Origin: Arthrobacter citreus
GTDB taxonomy: Bacteria > Actinomycetota > Actinomycetes > Actinomycetales > Micrococcaceae
Direction of reading: 5' to 3'
NCBI RefSeq assembly: GCF_009192745.1
Contig: NZ_VTFV01000002.1
Span: 682,001 to 746,000, forward strand
DNA: 64,000 bases
The number at the start of each line of letters is the position of its first letter. Within the stretch, counting starts at the first letter, position 1. The notes beneath the pieces are model-generated. The model had not been told where the DNA came from. It ran no database searches and saw nothing but the letters and a program-made list of their open reading frames with translations. Below are positions 44,101-53,427 of the stretch, piece by piece. Position numbers and translations under genes: made by a program.

Positions 44101-44769
44101 CTACTTCGCCTCGGCGTACCGCAGCGCCTCCAGGACGGTGACGGCCAACTGGACGCGGTTGGTGACATCCAGCTTGGTGAAGGCGTTGGCGATATGTGTC
44201 TTCACAGTGGCGACGCTGACGAACAGCTCGGTGCTGATCTCCGTATTCGTCAGTCCGCGCGCCACGGCCTCCGCGACCTCCCTCTCCCGATCGCTGAGCA
44301 CATCCAGCCGTGTGTCATGCACCCGGGAGGACGGCGGAGGGACCGCCGCCGCAGCGGCCACGATGCGTTTCAGCACGGCTGGGGAGAACTGCAGCGAATC
44401 CTGCGCCGCGTCCCGGACGGCGGACACCAGGACTTCCGGTGCCGTGTCCTTGAGGAGGAACCCGCTGGCTCCCGCGCGCAGGGCCGAAAGGATGAAGTCA
44501 TCGGTATCGAACGAGGTCAGCACGATAATCCGGGGTGGTGTGGCCAGCGCAGTGATGCGTTCCGTGGCGCCGATGCCGCTCAGGACCGGCATCCGGATGT
44601 CCATGAGGACCACGTCCGGGTGCAGCTGCGCTGCGAGGCGGACGGCGGACTCACCGTCCCCGGCCTCACCCACGATCTCGATGTCCGGTGCGCCGTCGAG
44701 GATGAGCCGCAGCCCGGCACGGATGAGCGGCTCATCGTCAGTCAGCAGGACGCGTAGCGGTTTCACCAC
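44101..44769 (-). CDS. LuxR/NarL family response regulator
   Basis: The 222-residue regulator has a receiver domain with VLLTDDEPLIRAG (acidic pocket), VVLMDIRMPVLSG (phospho-Asp about 58) and FLLKDTAPE (Lys), and a C-terminal LuxR helix-turn-helix (LSDREREVAEAVARGLTNTEIS, VATVKTHI). It overlaps the histidine kinase stop by 7 nt, so the two form one system. The target genes and signal are unknown; the nearby CPBP protease gene is a possible neighbour target. Confidence 0.92.
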   Translation of the reverse strand: MVKPLRVLLTDDEPLIRAGLRLILDGAPDIEIVGEAGDGESAVRLAAQLHPDVVLMDIRMPVLSGIGATERITALATPPRIIVLTSFDTDDFILSALRAGASGFLLKDTAPEVLVSAVRDAAQDSLQFSPAVLKRIVAAAAAVPPPSSRVHDTRLDVLSDREREVAEAVARGLTNTEISTELFVSVATVKTHIANAFTKLDVTNRVQLAVTVLEALRYAEAK

Positions 44770-45932
44770 GGCACCTTCACAGTCGTTGCGTAGGCATCCC
44801 CGCGGACGCCGGTTTCAAAGGATCCGCCCGCCAGCCGGGCACGTTCAGCCAGTCCAACCAGACCAAGCCCACCGGCGTCCGGAGCTGCTGCGCCGGCCGG
44901 CAGGGGATTGCTGACGGCTACCGTGATGCCCTGTCCGGGAGCGCCGGTAAGGGAGACCCGGATGGGCTGGCGCGGTGCATGCTTCTGCGCATTGGTGAGC
45001 CCTTCCTGCACAATCCGGTACAGGTGGCGGGAGGTTGCGTCCGGCAGTGAAGCCGCTGACTCACCCTGGAGCGGGGGATCCATGTGCAGCGTAACGTCGC
45101 TGCCGGCTGCTCGGGCCGAGGCCACCAGCTCGGGAATCGAGTCCAGTGCGGGCTGCGGTGCGGTCTCAGCCGGGTCCTCCCGCAGTACGGACAAGACGGT
45201 GCGCAGTTCACCGGCGGCCGTCTGGGCAGTCTCTCGCAGTATGGCCGCGGTGGCCCGGATGGTGTCCCGGTCCAGGTCCGAGCGGTACTCGAGGGCCCCG
45301 GCGTGCATGGAGATCAGGCTCAGCCGGTGGGAGAGGGTGTCATGCATTTCCCGGGCGATGCGGGTGCGTTCAGCCATCCTTGCCGCGGACATCCGTGCTT
45401 CCTGCTCGCGGTGCGCGCTCTGCGCCTCATGCTGCAGGGAGCGAATGAGCTGCCGCCGGGCGCCGCGGTTCAGGCCCGTCAGGACCAGGACAGCGAGCAG
45501 CAGGCCGGCGGCCGTCGGAACGGCCCACCAGGGCAGGTCTCCGTCGGGATGCACGGCCAGGTCCACCGCGACGGCAGCAGCGTAGGCGGCCGCGGCGGCG
45601 ACCAGGGCGCGGGGCCGGCGCAGGGCGGCAATACCGATCAGCGCCATGCAGGCCGGGATGAAAGCCAGGGAGGAGAGCGAAGAGAGCGCAATGATCGGCA
45701 GGCCGGCGCCCAGCGGCGCCCGCCGGAGTGCCAGCGGCAGGAGCCCGACGGCGGCAAGTCCCAGCAGCAGGTCCAGCACCATCAGTGCCAGGAAAGTGGG
45801 CGGCGGTTCCGAACCGTCGGCGGGGATCAGGCTGCCCTGCACCACCAGGAAGGTGACGGTTCCGGCCGCCGCCGCGCCGAGGGTCAGTCCCGTGGTCCGA
45901 AGGACGCTGGGGCGGTAGGGCATCGGCTGCAT
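44763..45932 (-). CDS. Sensor histidine kinase (HisKA_3)
   Basis: The 389-residue membrane kinase has about five to six N-terminal helices (residues 10-165) and no large extracellular sensor domain. A HisKA_3 dimer domain follows with REMHDTLSHRLSLISMH (phospho-His), then the ATP domain motifs RIVQEGLTNAQKHA and GGLGLVGLAERARLAGG. It phosphorylates the adjacent LuxR-type regulator. The TAGGAT box 7 nt before ATG 45932 suggests a leaderless mRNA. Confidence 0.92.
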   Translation of the reverse strand: MQPMPYRPSVLRTTGLTLGAAAAGTVTFLVVQGSLIPADGSEPPPTFLALMVLDLLLGLAAVGLLPLALRRAPLGAGLPIIALSSLSSLAFIPACMALIGIAALRRPRALVAAAAAYAAAVAVDLAVHPDGDLPWWAVPTAAGLLLAVLVLTGLNRGARRQLIRSLQHEAQSAHREQEARMSAARMAERTRIAREMHDTLSHRLSLISMHAGALEYRSDLDRDTIRATAAILRETAQTAAGELRTVLSVLREDPAETAPQPALDSIPELVASARAAGSDVTLHMDPPLQGESAASLPDATSRHLYRIVQEGLTNAQKHAPRQPIRVSLTGAPGQGITVAVSNPLPAGAAAPDAGGLGLVGLAERARLAGGSFETGVRGDAYATTVKVPW

Positions 45933-45939
45933 TCAATCG

Positions 45940-45945
45940 ATCCTA
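45940..45945 (-). promoter_or_regulatory. -10 box (TAGGAT) for leaderless histidine kinase transcript
   Basis: TAGGAT on the minus strand lies 7 nt (CGATTGA) before the ATG at 45932. Confidence 0.45.
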
Positions 45946-46066
45946 GTGAGGGCCGCTTACACCCGGCAATTGGCCGAAAGCATGAGCTTCGGGCGCCAGA
46001 GGGCGGAGCGGGAAGGGACCCAAGGACCGATGCGGGGAAGGGCTGGCAGGAAGGAGGCTGGGGAGC

Positions 46067-47029
46067 ATGGTTCCCCCTCCCTCACTCCACGCCCAGCCCG
46101 CAGCCGCACCCCAATGGACTGCCTTCCACCGCCTGGCCCGCTTAAGGCCGGACTACCGGTGGTGGCGTCCGGTGCTCACCCTGCTATGCGCCGCCGGGAT
46201 CTACTGTGTCCTGGTCCTGGCATCCGTCGTGTTCCTGTTCATCCTTGGATTCTTCGTGCCGGCGGTGGCCACCACCGTAGACAACGCCGTTTCGGCGGAC
46301 ACAGACCTCCGCGACCCCGGGCAGCTGGCGTTTCTGCTGGGAGCGGTGTGTCTGCTCTGGCCGGCGGCAGCGCTGGGCGTGCGCTGGGGCGGGAGGCGGA
46401 GCGCCGGGACGCTTTCGTCGGTTACCGGCCGGCTGCGCTGGCAGCTCTTTCCCCGGCTGCTGGCGGCGGCTGCCGGGCTCGTCCTGGCCGGCAGCGCGGT
46501 CACGCTGCTGCTGCCCGCAGAACCCTCGGGCGAGTCAACCGGAAGCGGCGCCACCGGGGGATGGTGGCTGATGCTCCTGGTCGTCGTGGCAGTGGTCCCG
46601 TTTCAGGCCGCCGCGGAGGAGTACGCCTTCCGAGGGCTGCTCATGCAGGTCATAGGATCCTGGCTGCGCCATCCGGCCTTCGCGATCCTTCTTCCGGTGC
46701 CGTTCTTCGTGCTCGGCCACGGTTACGGACTGGTGGGCCAGATCGACGTCGCCGTTTTCGCCGTGGCAGCTGGCTGGCTGACGTGGCACACGGGCGGACT
46801 GGAGGCAGCCATCGCCCTGCACGTGGTGAACAACCTGGTGGTGCTGGCACTGGGGGCGGTGGGGCTGGCAGATCCGAACGCCGTCGACCTGCCGCTGGCC
46901 CATCTTCCGGTATCCATGGGCGTCGTGCTGGCCTACGTGCTGTTGGCGGTCCGCTGGTTCCCGCGCTCCGGTACCCTTCAACGTCCTGCGCCCTCCGGTA
47001 CAGCTGCGGCTGACGGCCCGGCTGGCTGA
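46067..47029 (+). CDS. CPBP family intramembrane metalloprotease
   Basis: The 320-residue membrane protein has about eight helices and the CPBP (Abi/CAAX) motifs: AAAEEYAFRGLLMQ with the two catalytic Glu and Arg, FFVLGHGYGL with a metal-binding His, and ALHVVNNLVVLAL. These proteins cleave prenylated or membrane proteins and are often linked to bacteriocin immunity or signalling; the substrate is unknown. A GGCTGGGGAGC ribosome binding site precedes ATG 46067. The gene is convergent with the polymerase gene, only 4 nt apart. Confidence 0.88.
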   Translation: MVPPPSLHAQPAAAPQWTAFHRLARLRPDYRWWRPVLTLLCAAGIYCVLVLASVVFLFILGFFVPAVATTVDNAVSADTDLRDPGQLAFLLGAVCLLWPAAALGVRWGGRRSAGTLSSVTGRLRWQLFPRLLAAAAGLVLAGSAVTLLLPAEPSGESTGSGATGGWWLMLLVVVAVVPFQAAAEEYAFRGLLMQVIGSWLRHPAFAILLPVPFFVLGHGYGLVGQIDVAVFAVAAGWLTWHTGGLEAAIALHVVNNLVVLALGAVGLADPNAVDLPLAHLPVSMGVVLAYVLLAVRWFPRSGTLQRPAPSGTAAADGPAG

Positions 47030-47033
47030 GCCG

Positions 47034-48746
47034 CTACTTCGCTTCGGCGTAGGAGTCGACAGCGGCGCACACCACCGGGAACTCCAAGGGAATCTGCCCA
47101 AACAGCAGTTCCGTTGCTTCGGCTGCAGCTTCGGTGACGATTGCCTCGGCCTCTGTGACGCGTTCGGCAGGAACCTCGAGCATCACTTCGTCGTGAAGGA
47201 AGAACACCAGCCGCCCCGCCGGTGAGGTTCCCGACGCCGCGCGCAGCCGCCGTCGTATTCCCGCCAGCCAGCAGGTAGCCCACTCGGCCGCGGTGCCCTG
47301 GACCACGAAGTTTCGCGTGAAACGGCCACGGGAGCGGGCGAGATTATCCGCCCGTCGCTGTTCCTCCGCCGAGGCGGTCCGCTGCGAGGCAAGCCACCGT
47401 TCGGATGCCGGGGGAGTGCTGCGGCCCAGCCGGCTGGAAACCGTGCCGCCTGCTTCGCCCGTACGTGCGGCACGCTCCACGACGGCGATCGCCCGGGGAT
47501 AGTTGCGGGTCAGGACGGGCATCAGCCGGCCTGCTTCGCCGCTGGTCGCCCCGTACATTGCGCCGAGCATGGCCACTTTGGCCAGCGACCTGTCCCCGTT
47601 GAAGCCCTGGTCTGCAATGCCCTGGTACAGATCCTTGCCGCGCGCAGCTGCGGCAAGGGCCGAGTCCTGTCCCAGGGCAGCGAGGACCCGGGGCTCAAGC
47701 TGGGCGGCATCGGCGACGAGGAGCTTGTGGCCTGGATCGGCCCGCACTGCGTCGCGGACGGACTTCGGGATCTGCAGCGCGCCTCCGCCGCGGGATGACC
47801 AGCGTCCGGACACGACGCCGCCCACCACGTACTCGGTGCGGAACCTGCCGCCTTCCACCCAGTCATCCAGCCAGTTCCAGCCGCTGGCTGAGAGCAGCCG
47901 CGCCAGTTTCTTATAGCGCAGCAGGGGCTCGATGGCGGGATGGTCCTGCTGCTCAAGTTCCCAGGTGCGGGTGGTCCGAACCTCGATGCCTGCGCGGTGC
48001 AGGGCACGGAGAAGTTCCTGCGGAGAGTCGGGGTTGAAAGACGGATTATTCAGTTTTGTCCGCAGTTCTGCGACTGCGGCTTCGAGTTTCGGGGGGCGCT
48101 GGCCTTCAGGCGGGCGCGGTCCGAGCTGCTCCTGGAGCATGGCCTCGTGCAGGTCCCGGCGCCAGGGAATGCCTGCGTGCTCCATTTCGGCGGCAACCAG
48201 TCCGCCGGCGGATTCAGCGGCCAGCAGGAGGGTGAGCCGGCGCCGTTCCGAACTTCCGGAGACGGCGGCGAGCTGGTCCTGGAGTTCTTCGGTGAGTTCC
48301 TCGACCGTGCGGGTTTGCTGGCGGAAGCGGGGATCGAGGGTCTCGGCGCCGTCGAGTCCTTCGAACAGCGACCCCTGATCCGGTGCCGGCGCCATCGGCA
48401 GCAGTTGGCGGGGTGCCAGATCGGGTTCGTCCTCCGGACGGCGGGACCGCAGTTCCTTGATGTAGGGCGTCTCCGCGGCGAATTCCGAGTTGCGCAGGAT
48501 CTCGCGGGACAGTGTGAGGTCGTGGCTGCGTTCAACGCTGATCCCGGAGGCCAAAAGCCTGCCGTATGTCTCCCGGGTCCGGTCCCAGACCCAGCGGACC
48601 GGCCGCTGCTCCGCCCGCGCCACAGCGTCCGCCATCTCGGCTTCGGGCACGACGGCGGACGGAGCGGTGGGTGCCCCCGCGGCGTCAGCCGGCTGCAGGA
48701 CCCAGGCATCGGCGTTCCCGGTAGCGGGAGCCAGGACAAGGTGCAT
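47034..48746 (-). CDS. PolA-like DNA polymerase with degenerate 3'-5' exonuclease domain
   Basis: The 570-residue family A polymerase has motif A LLVADAAQLEPRVLAALG, motif B-like RSLAKVAMLGAMYGATSG and motif C FFLHDEVMLEVP, so the metal-binding Asp residues and Tyr-Gly of the fingers are kept. The N-terminal about 200 residues occupy the place of the exonuclease domain but lack the DxE/ExD motifs. No 5'-3' exonuclease is present. It resembles the short PolA-like proteins of actinobacteria, probably used in repair or bypass. The start at 48746 (MHLVLAP) matches the family; the upstream frame to 48791 is not conserved. Confidence 0.85.
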   Translation of the reverse strand: MHLVLAPATGNADAWVLQPADAAGAPTAPSAVVPEAEMADAVARAEQRPVRWVWDRTRETYGRLLASGISVERSHDLTLSREILRNSEFAAETPYIKELRSRRPEDEPDLAPRQLLPMAPAPDQGSLFEGLDGAETLDPRFRQQTRTVEELTEELQDQLAAVSGSSERRRLTLLLAAESAGGLVAAEMEHAGIPWRRDLHEAMLQEQLGPRPPEGQRPPKLEAAVAELRTKLNNPSFNPDSPQELLRALHRAGIEVRTTRTWELEQQDHPAIEPLLRYKKLARLLSASGWNWLDDWVEGGRFRTEYVVGGVVSGRWSSRGGGALQIPKSVRDAVRADPGHKLLVADAAQLEPRVLAALGQDSALAAAARGKDLYQGIADQGFNGDRSLAKVAMLGAMYGATSGEAGRLMPVLTRNYPRAIAVVERAARTGEAGGTVSSRLGRSTPPASERWLASQRTASAEEQRRADNLARSRGRFTRNFVVQGTAAEWATCWLAGIRRRLRAASGTSPAGRLVFFLHDEVMLEVPAERVTEAEAIVTEAAAEATELLFGQIPLEFPVVCAAVDSYAEAK

Positions 48747-48900
48747 ACCTTCATTCTTCCCTGTCCCGGGGACATCCGTAGACGGCGCCATTCCTCTGTG
48801 CCGAGGGCCTTGTCCTCCACAAGGTACCCGCCTGGTTATTTAGTCCCCAGCTTCGCTGCCCCTGCTCCGGAACCTGGCGCGTGGACCCGAGACTGGGCTC

Positions 48901-50025
48901 ATGACGGAAACGCTTTCCTGGACGCCACCGGCCAGACGGGTACAACAGGATCGGGCTTCCTCCGGTCAAACCGGCGGAGTGGACGCCGTGCTGGTGACTC
49001 CAAAGAGCCAGGTGCTCCAGGACGAAATCGCGCGCATCGCCGTGGCGGCCGGCATCGCCCTTGCTACGGCGGAAACTATCGCCGCAGCCCTGGCGCTCTC
49101 CCCGGGAATCGTGCTGGTGGACACCCATGCACTGGAACGGGCCGGACGTGCTTTGAGAGCTTTCGGGGGAGCGGAAACGATCTGTGTTGGTTTCGATGCT
49201 GATGAACCGTGGCAGCAGTCCGCCCGCCATGGGGTGGACGGAGTGGCGGTGTTGCCCCAGGCGGCCGCTTGGCTGGCAGAACACCTCGCCCGCCGTAACA
49301 GTCCCGCCGGCCGCATTCTCGGCGTGGCCGGGGCTTTCGGCGGTGCCGGCGGTTCCACTCTGGCTTGCCTGCTGGCCAGGGAAGCAGCTGAATCCGGGCT
49401 GCAGGTACTGCTCGCTGAGACGGGCACCAGCGGCGGGGGCCTTGAATACCGCGTGGGTGCAGCGGAGGCCAGCGGACTGCGCTGGCAGGATCTTGCCGGT
49501 GTCGAAGGGACGGTCAACCCCGTCCAACTGGCGGCTGCGCTCCCGGAGGCGGGACGGTTCGCAGTGCTCGGGAACGTCTCCGGTGAACCCGCACCGGAAG
49601 GGCTGGAAGACGAGGTCCAGCCGGTAGTCCTGCACGCGGCCCGGGCAGCTTTTGCCCTGACCATCCTGGACCTGGGCACCTGCCCGACGCGCCACTCGAG
49701 GGCGCTGGAACAGTGTGATGCGCTGCTAGCGGTCGTGGGTGGTGGAACCGCCCGTCTGCTGGCTGCCAAGTCCTGGTGGACCAGTCTGGGCTCAGGGGCT
49801 CCGCCCACTTTCGCCGTTGTCCGGGGACCGCTGCCGGAAGGTATGGACGAGGCCAGGATCGCCGCACTGCTGGGCATGGACCTGGCGGGATACCTGCCGT
49901 GGATGCGTGGGCTGGCGTCAGCCTCCGACGACGGGCGGCTGCTGGAAGCCGGCCGCCGCCGAATGCGCCGCGCGGTCCGCCGGGTCCTCGCAGCCTCCGG
50001 GCCCGCAGCCGGAGGCGAACCATGA
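48901..50025 (+). CDS. ssd: Ssd/CpaE-like Tad-locus protein with altered P-loop
   Basis: The 374-residue protein belongs to the helicase/secretion-neighborhood CpaE-like (septum-site-determining, Ssd) group. An N-terminal receiver-like fold is followed by a MinD/ParA-like domain, but the P-loop reads GAFGGAGGSTLA, with Gly and Ser in place of the usual GK[ST] Lys, so normal ATP hydrolysis is doubtful. It starts the tad operon and its stop overlaps tadA by 4 nt (ATGA). CpaE-like proteins direct Tad pili to the right place or inhibit division when overproduced. Confidence 0.88.
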   Translation: MTETLSWTPPARRVQQDRASSGQTGGVDAVLVTPKSQVLQDEIARIAVAAGIALATAETIAAALALSPGIVLVDTHALERAGRALRAFGGAETICVGFDADEPWQQSARHGVDGVAVLPQAAAWLAEHLARRNSPAGRILGVAGAFGGAGGSTLACLLAREAAESGLQVLLAETGTSGGGLEYRVGAAEASGLRWQDLAGVEGTVNPVQLAAALPEAGRFAVLGNVSGEPAPEGLEDEVQPVVLHAARAAFALTILDLGTCPTRHSRALEQCDALLAVVGGGTARLLAAKSWWTSLGSGAPPTFAVVRGPLPEGMDEARIAALLGMDLAGYLPWMRGLASASDDGRLLEAGRRRMRRAVRRVLAASGPAAGGEP

Positions 50026-51227
50026 CCGGTGCCGGACGCCGGGCACAGCGGCCTGTTCAGCGGGCAGCTGATCCGGAATCGTATGCCGGCCTGATCAACC
50101 AGATCCGTGAGGACGTCCTGGCAGGCGATGTCCCGGTAACAGGAGCGAGGCTGGCTGCGGCGGTGCATGCCAGCGGACGCCTGCTGGGATCGGACGGAGG
50201 GCTGCGTGCCGTTGACCGGGTCCATGCTGAGCTGCAGGGGCTCGGTCCGCTGCAGGGGCTTCTTCGGATACCGGGACTGACAGACATCCTGGTCAATGGG
50301 CCACAGGAGGTATGGATCGACACGGGAGCCGGACTCTCCCGGACAGAAGTCGCCTTCTCCTCCGAGGCTGACCTGCAGGGGCTTGCTGTCCGGCTGATCG
50401 CCGCCGGTGGGCGGCGCCTGGATGATTCCTCCCCCTGCGCCGATGTGCAGCTTCGGGGCTACCGCGTGCACGCAGTGCTGCCTCCCATCTCCACTGGTTC
50501 CACTCTTCTATCGATCCGGGTACGGGCAGCGGACAGCTTCAGCTTGGAAGAAATCCAGGCTGCGGGCATGATGAACGCACGGTGCGCCGGCATCTTGCGG
50601 AGCGTCGTAGCCTCCCGGCTGAATTTCCTCATCAGCGGCGCCACAGGCACGGGCAAAACCACACTGCTCTCAAGTCTCCTGTCCCTCTGCCCGCCGCACG
50701 AACGCTTGGTGCTGATCGAGGATGCCGCCGAACTCGTGCCTCGGCATCCCCACGTCATAGGGCTGCAGGCCAGGCACACAAACATCGAACGCGCTGGCTC
50801 GGTGGACCTGGCAGACCTGCTTCGGCAGGCCATGCGCATGAGGCCGGACCGCTTGATTGTGGGCGAATGCCGCGGGGCGGAAGTGCGGGAACTCCTTGCG
50901 GCAATGAACACGGGGCACGACGGCGCAGGCGGAACCATCCACGCCAGCGCCGCCTCTACGGTGCCTGCCCGCCTGGCTGCCCTTGGAGCGCTTGCCGGGT
51001 TGAATGCACGGGCACTCGCACTGCAGGCCGTCGGGGCATTGGATGCCGTTATCCATCTCGAAAGAGATGCGGATGGCCGCCGCGTGGCCGAAATCGCAGT
51101 CCTGGACTCAGCCGGCGACGGCCAACTGGTTGCCCTCACGGCGCTGGACTGCCGTCCTGGGATTGCCGAACCCGGGCCGGGCTGGGTCAAGCTGCAGGCA
51201 CGCCTGACCGCAAGGGCCACAGCATGA
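50022..51227 (+). CDS. tadA: TadA-type secretion ATPase
   Basis: The 401-residue ATPase powers Tad/Flp pilus assembly. It has GPLQGLLRIPGLTDILVNGP (N-terminal domain landmark TDILVNG), a Walker A GATGTGKTTLL, an Asp box VLIEDAAEL, a Walker B RPDRLIVGECRG and a His box GGTIHAS. All catalytic motifs are intact. The start at 50022 (MTGAGRR) overlaps ssd by 4 nt. tadB follows after 73 nt. Confidence 0.93.
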   Translation: MTGAGRRAQRPVQRAADPESYAGLINQIREDVLAGDVPVTGARLAAAVHASGRLLGSDGGLRAVDRVHAELQGLGPLQGLLRIPGLTDILVNGPQEVWIDTGAGLSRTEVAFSSEADLQGLAVRLIAAGGRRLDDSSPCADVQLRGYRVHAVLPPISTGSTLLSIRVRAADSFSLEEIQAAGMMNARCAGILRSVVASRLNFLISGATGTGKTTLLSSLLSLCPPHERLVLIEDAAELVPRHPHVIGLQARHTNIERAGSVDLADLLRQAMRMRPDRLIVGECRGAEVRELLAAMNTGHDGAGGTIHASAASTVPARLAALGALAGLNARALALQAVGALDAVIHLERDADGRRVAEIAVLDSAGDGQLVALTALDCRPGIAEPGPGWVKLQARLTARATA

Positions 51228-51300
51228 GGCTGCGTATGCGGGAACTGGCGGCTATCGCATGCCCGGCGCCTGATCGGTTGTCCTGGTCCTGGAGGCAGCC

Positions 51301-52074
51301 GTGACGGGCTTGGCGGTTGCCGGCCTGCTGGCTGCGGCCTGGCTGCTTGTACTCAAAGGCCAGAGTCAAACGGCACGGGAATCCATGCAACGGAGCCTGC
51401 CGCGCAGGACCCGCTTAGCTGTCCGGTACCGGGTCCAGTCCTGGCGGGCGCAACGGCGCACCAGGCGGCCGAACCGTGTCACGGAGGATGAGCTGCACCG
51501 GCTGCCGCTGCTGGTCCACCAGCTGGCAGGTCTTCTGGCGGCGGGCAGGACGCCGGCCCAGCTATGGGCCGACGCAGCCAGGCTGCACCCGGACGCAGAT
51601 GATTCCCTCCCCGGTAACCAGCTTTCGCCGACCCTGGGTCGGGCAGCCCGTGCAGCCCTGCTCGGGATCAGTCCCGTTCCCGTGCTCCGCCAGGCCGCGC
51701 AGGAAGCCTCCGGCCTGCATGCCATGCTGTGGGGCGACTTGGCGGCGTGTGTGCAGGCCTCCGAGCGCAGCGGAGCGCCGCTGGCCGGGATCCTGGGCCG
51801 CTACGCGCAGGGCCTCGAAGCGATCCTGGATTCCCGCGCGGCCCGGGCCTCTGCACTCTCAGGACCGCAAGCCACCGTCCGGCTGCTGGCGTGGCTGCCG
51901 CTTGCTGGGCTGGGACTTGGATTCCTGCTGGGAACCAACCCTCTGGCCGTGCTCGCCCAGAACCCGCTGGGATGGGCCGCCGCTGGAACAGGTACGGTGC
52001 TCGGCCTGGCTGCACGGTTCTGGTCCAGGCGATTGCTGTCGCGCGCGGTGCCGCAGGGAGAGGGGAACGGGTGA
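51301..52074 (+). CDS. tadB: TadB-like pilus assembly membrane protein
   Basis: The 257-residue protein has an N-terminal helix, a T2SSF-like helical domain (LVHQLAGLLAAGRTPAQLW) and two C-terminal helices (WLPLAGLGLGFLLGTNPLAVL and WAAAGTGTVLGLAARFW). It forms the inner-membrane platform with TadC. The GTG start has a CTGGAGGCAGCC ribosome binding site. It is shorter than canonical TadB (about 300), but actinobacterial forms are often this short. Confidence 0.85.
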   Translation: MTGLAVAGLLAAAWLLVLKGQSQTARESMQRSLPRRTRLAVRYRVQSWRAQRRTRRPNRVTEDELHRLPLLVHQLAGLLAAGRTPAQLWADAARLHPDADDSLPGNQLSPTLGRAARAALLGISPVPVLRQAAQEASGLHAMLWGDLAACVQASERSGAPLAGILGRYAQGLEAILDSRAARASALSGPQATVRLLAWLPLAGLGLGFLLGTNPLAVLAQNPLGWAAAGTGTVLGLAARFWSRRLLSRAVPQGEGNG

Positions 52075-52090
52075 CGTTCCGGATCGGGAG

Positions 52091-52714
52091 ATGACTGGCC
52101 TGGCCGTGGGCCTTCTGCTCAGCCTTGCGGCGGCAATCCTGTGGCAGGGCCCCGCCTCCCGTGTGCCGGCCGGATCTGGCCGGACCACCGGGGAAAAGGG
52201 CGCCACTGGACGCGCTGGCGCAACTGGCGACGGGATGTCCTCCCGTGCGCTGGGTCCCGGGATCCGGGACCCGGCGCTCATGCTGGACCTTTCTGCCGCC
52301 ATGCTTTCATCAGGGCGCCCGCTGAGTACGGTGCTGCTGGTACTGGGTGAAACCGCTGACCCTCCGCTCGGGGCAGTCCTTCGCCGGGTAGTGACGGCGT
52401 TGGAGCTGGGGGCCGGGTGGGAGCAGGCCTGGGCGCTGGGGGTCAGAGCAGGAGGGCGTGCGTCCAAGGACGCTGTGCCTACGGCCGCGCTCCTCAGGGA
52501 CGCGCTGGCATTTGCAGCGTCCAGCGGTGCGCCGTCCGCTGCCGTGCTCCACGCTCAGGCCACCCAGCTTCGACGCCGCCGGGCCCGGGAAGCGGAGCGG
52601 CGTGCGGCAGCACTTGGCATTCATCTGGTCTTGCCGCTGGGGTTGTGTGCTCTGCCGGCATTCCTGTGTTTCACCGTAGTGCCGCTGCTGCTGGCCCTGC
52701 TGCCGGAATTCTAG
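52091..52714 (+). CDS. tadC: TadC-like pilus assembly membrane protein
   Basis: The 207-residue protein has an N-terminal helix, the T2SSF-type segment LMLDLSAAMLSSGRPLSTVLLVLG, a further AFAASSGAPSAAVLHAQATQLRRRRAREAERRAA region and a C-terminal helix pair ending LLPEF. It starts 16 nt after tadB and ends cleanly. Immediately after it, the expected DUF4244 gene is missing and a reverse-oriented TetR/LPXTG cassette occupies 52749-56311 instead. Confidence 0.85.
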   Translation: MTGLAVGLLLSLAAAILWQGPASRVPAGSGRTTGEKGATGRAGATGDGMSSRALGPGIRDPALMLDLSAAMLSSGRPLSTVLLVLGETADPPLGAVLRRVVTALELGAGWEQAWALGVRAGGRASKDAVPTAALLRDALAFAASSGAPSAAVLHAQATQLRRRRAREAERRAAALGIHLVLPLGLCALPAFLCFTVVPLLLALLPEF

Positions 52715-52748
52715 GCAAGGAAGCTGACTGCGCGCGGTGCCTGAGACT

Positions 52749-53384
52749 TCATTCCGATGCGTGCAGCCCTTCCGGCTCAGCAAGTATCGCGGCGAGCCGG
52801 CGCCGCGCCCTGCGGTACGGCTCGGCGTCGATGACGAGGTCGCCGTCCACTTCCTGCAGTTCGCGGATTCCCTCGTCGGCGATCGAGATCGACATCGCGA
52901 CGATGAGGCGCGCTTCTGTGCTGCTGTCCTCGCCGGGAAGCCGGGAGAGCTCCGGGTGCACGTCAAGCCATGCCCGGATCACGTCGATGAGCCGCTCACG
53001 GCTGACGTAGCTCGCCCAGGAGACGGCAGAGGTTGTGCCGGGCTCCCGCGCGAACAGGGTGAGCCGGCGCCGGGTGACGTCATCGTTCGCCTGTCCGCGG
53101 ACGGTCTCCGTCACGATGAGGGATGAGGCCACTACAAGGTCGGCGTGGTGCGTCGTGAGCAGGCGCTCAGCGAGAGCCGGGTCGTATTCGAGAGGCGGGC
53201 CAAAAATGGCCTCCTCCAGTGACGGGAAGTAGTTGAAGAAGGTGCTGCGTGAGACTCCGGCCACGGAGCATACCCGCGCGACGGTAACCGCGCCGATGCC
53301 TTCCTCGTAGGCCAGGTCGACGGCGGCCTTCTCCATGCGCCGTCGATTGAGACGCGCCTTGCGCTCGCGCAGCCCTTCGCTCAC
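52749..53384 (-). CDS. TetR family regulator in the cassette
   Basis: The 211-residue repressor has an N-terminal helix-turn-helix (AVTVARVCSVAGVSRSTFFNYFPSLEEAIFG; landmarks VAGVSRSTFFNYFPS) and a ligand-binding domain with Glu/Arg-rich helices. The GTG start at 53384 has a perfect GAGGAG ribosome binding site; a longer upstream frame crosses the terminator. The gene is next to the surface-protein gene in the same direction, across a terminator, and may control it. Its TAGGAT -10 (53424-53419) overlaps the dyad ATCCT-AG-AGGAT, a candidate autoregulatory site. Confidence 0.82.
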   Translation of the reverse strand: MSEGLRERKARLNRRRMEKAAVDLAYEEGIGAVTVARVCSVAGVSRSTFFNYFPSLEEAIFGPPLEYDPALAERLLTTHHADLVVASSLIVTETVRGQANDDVTRRRLTLFAREPGTTSAVSWASYVSRERLIDVIRAWLDVHPELSRLPGEDSSTEARLIVAMSISIADEGIRELQEVDGDLVIDAEPYRRARRRLAAILAEPEGLHASE

Positions 53385-53427
53385 CTGCCACTCCTCGTCC
53401 GCGCATTGGGTCTGCTCAATCCTAGAG

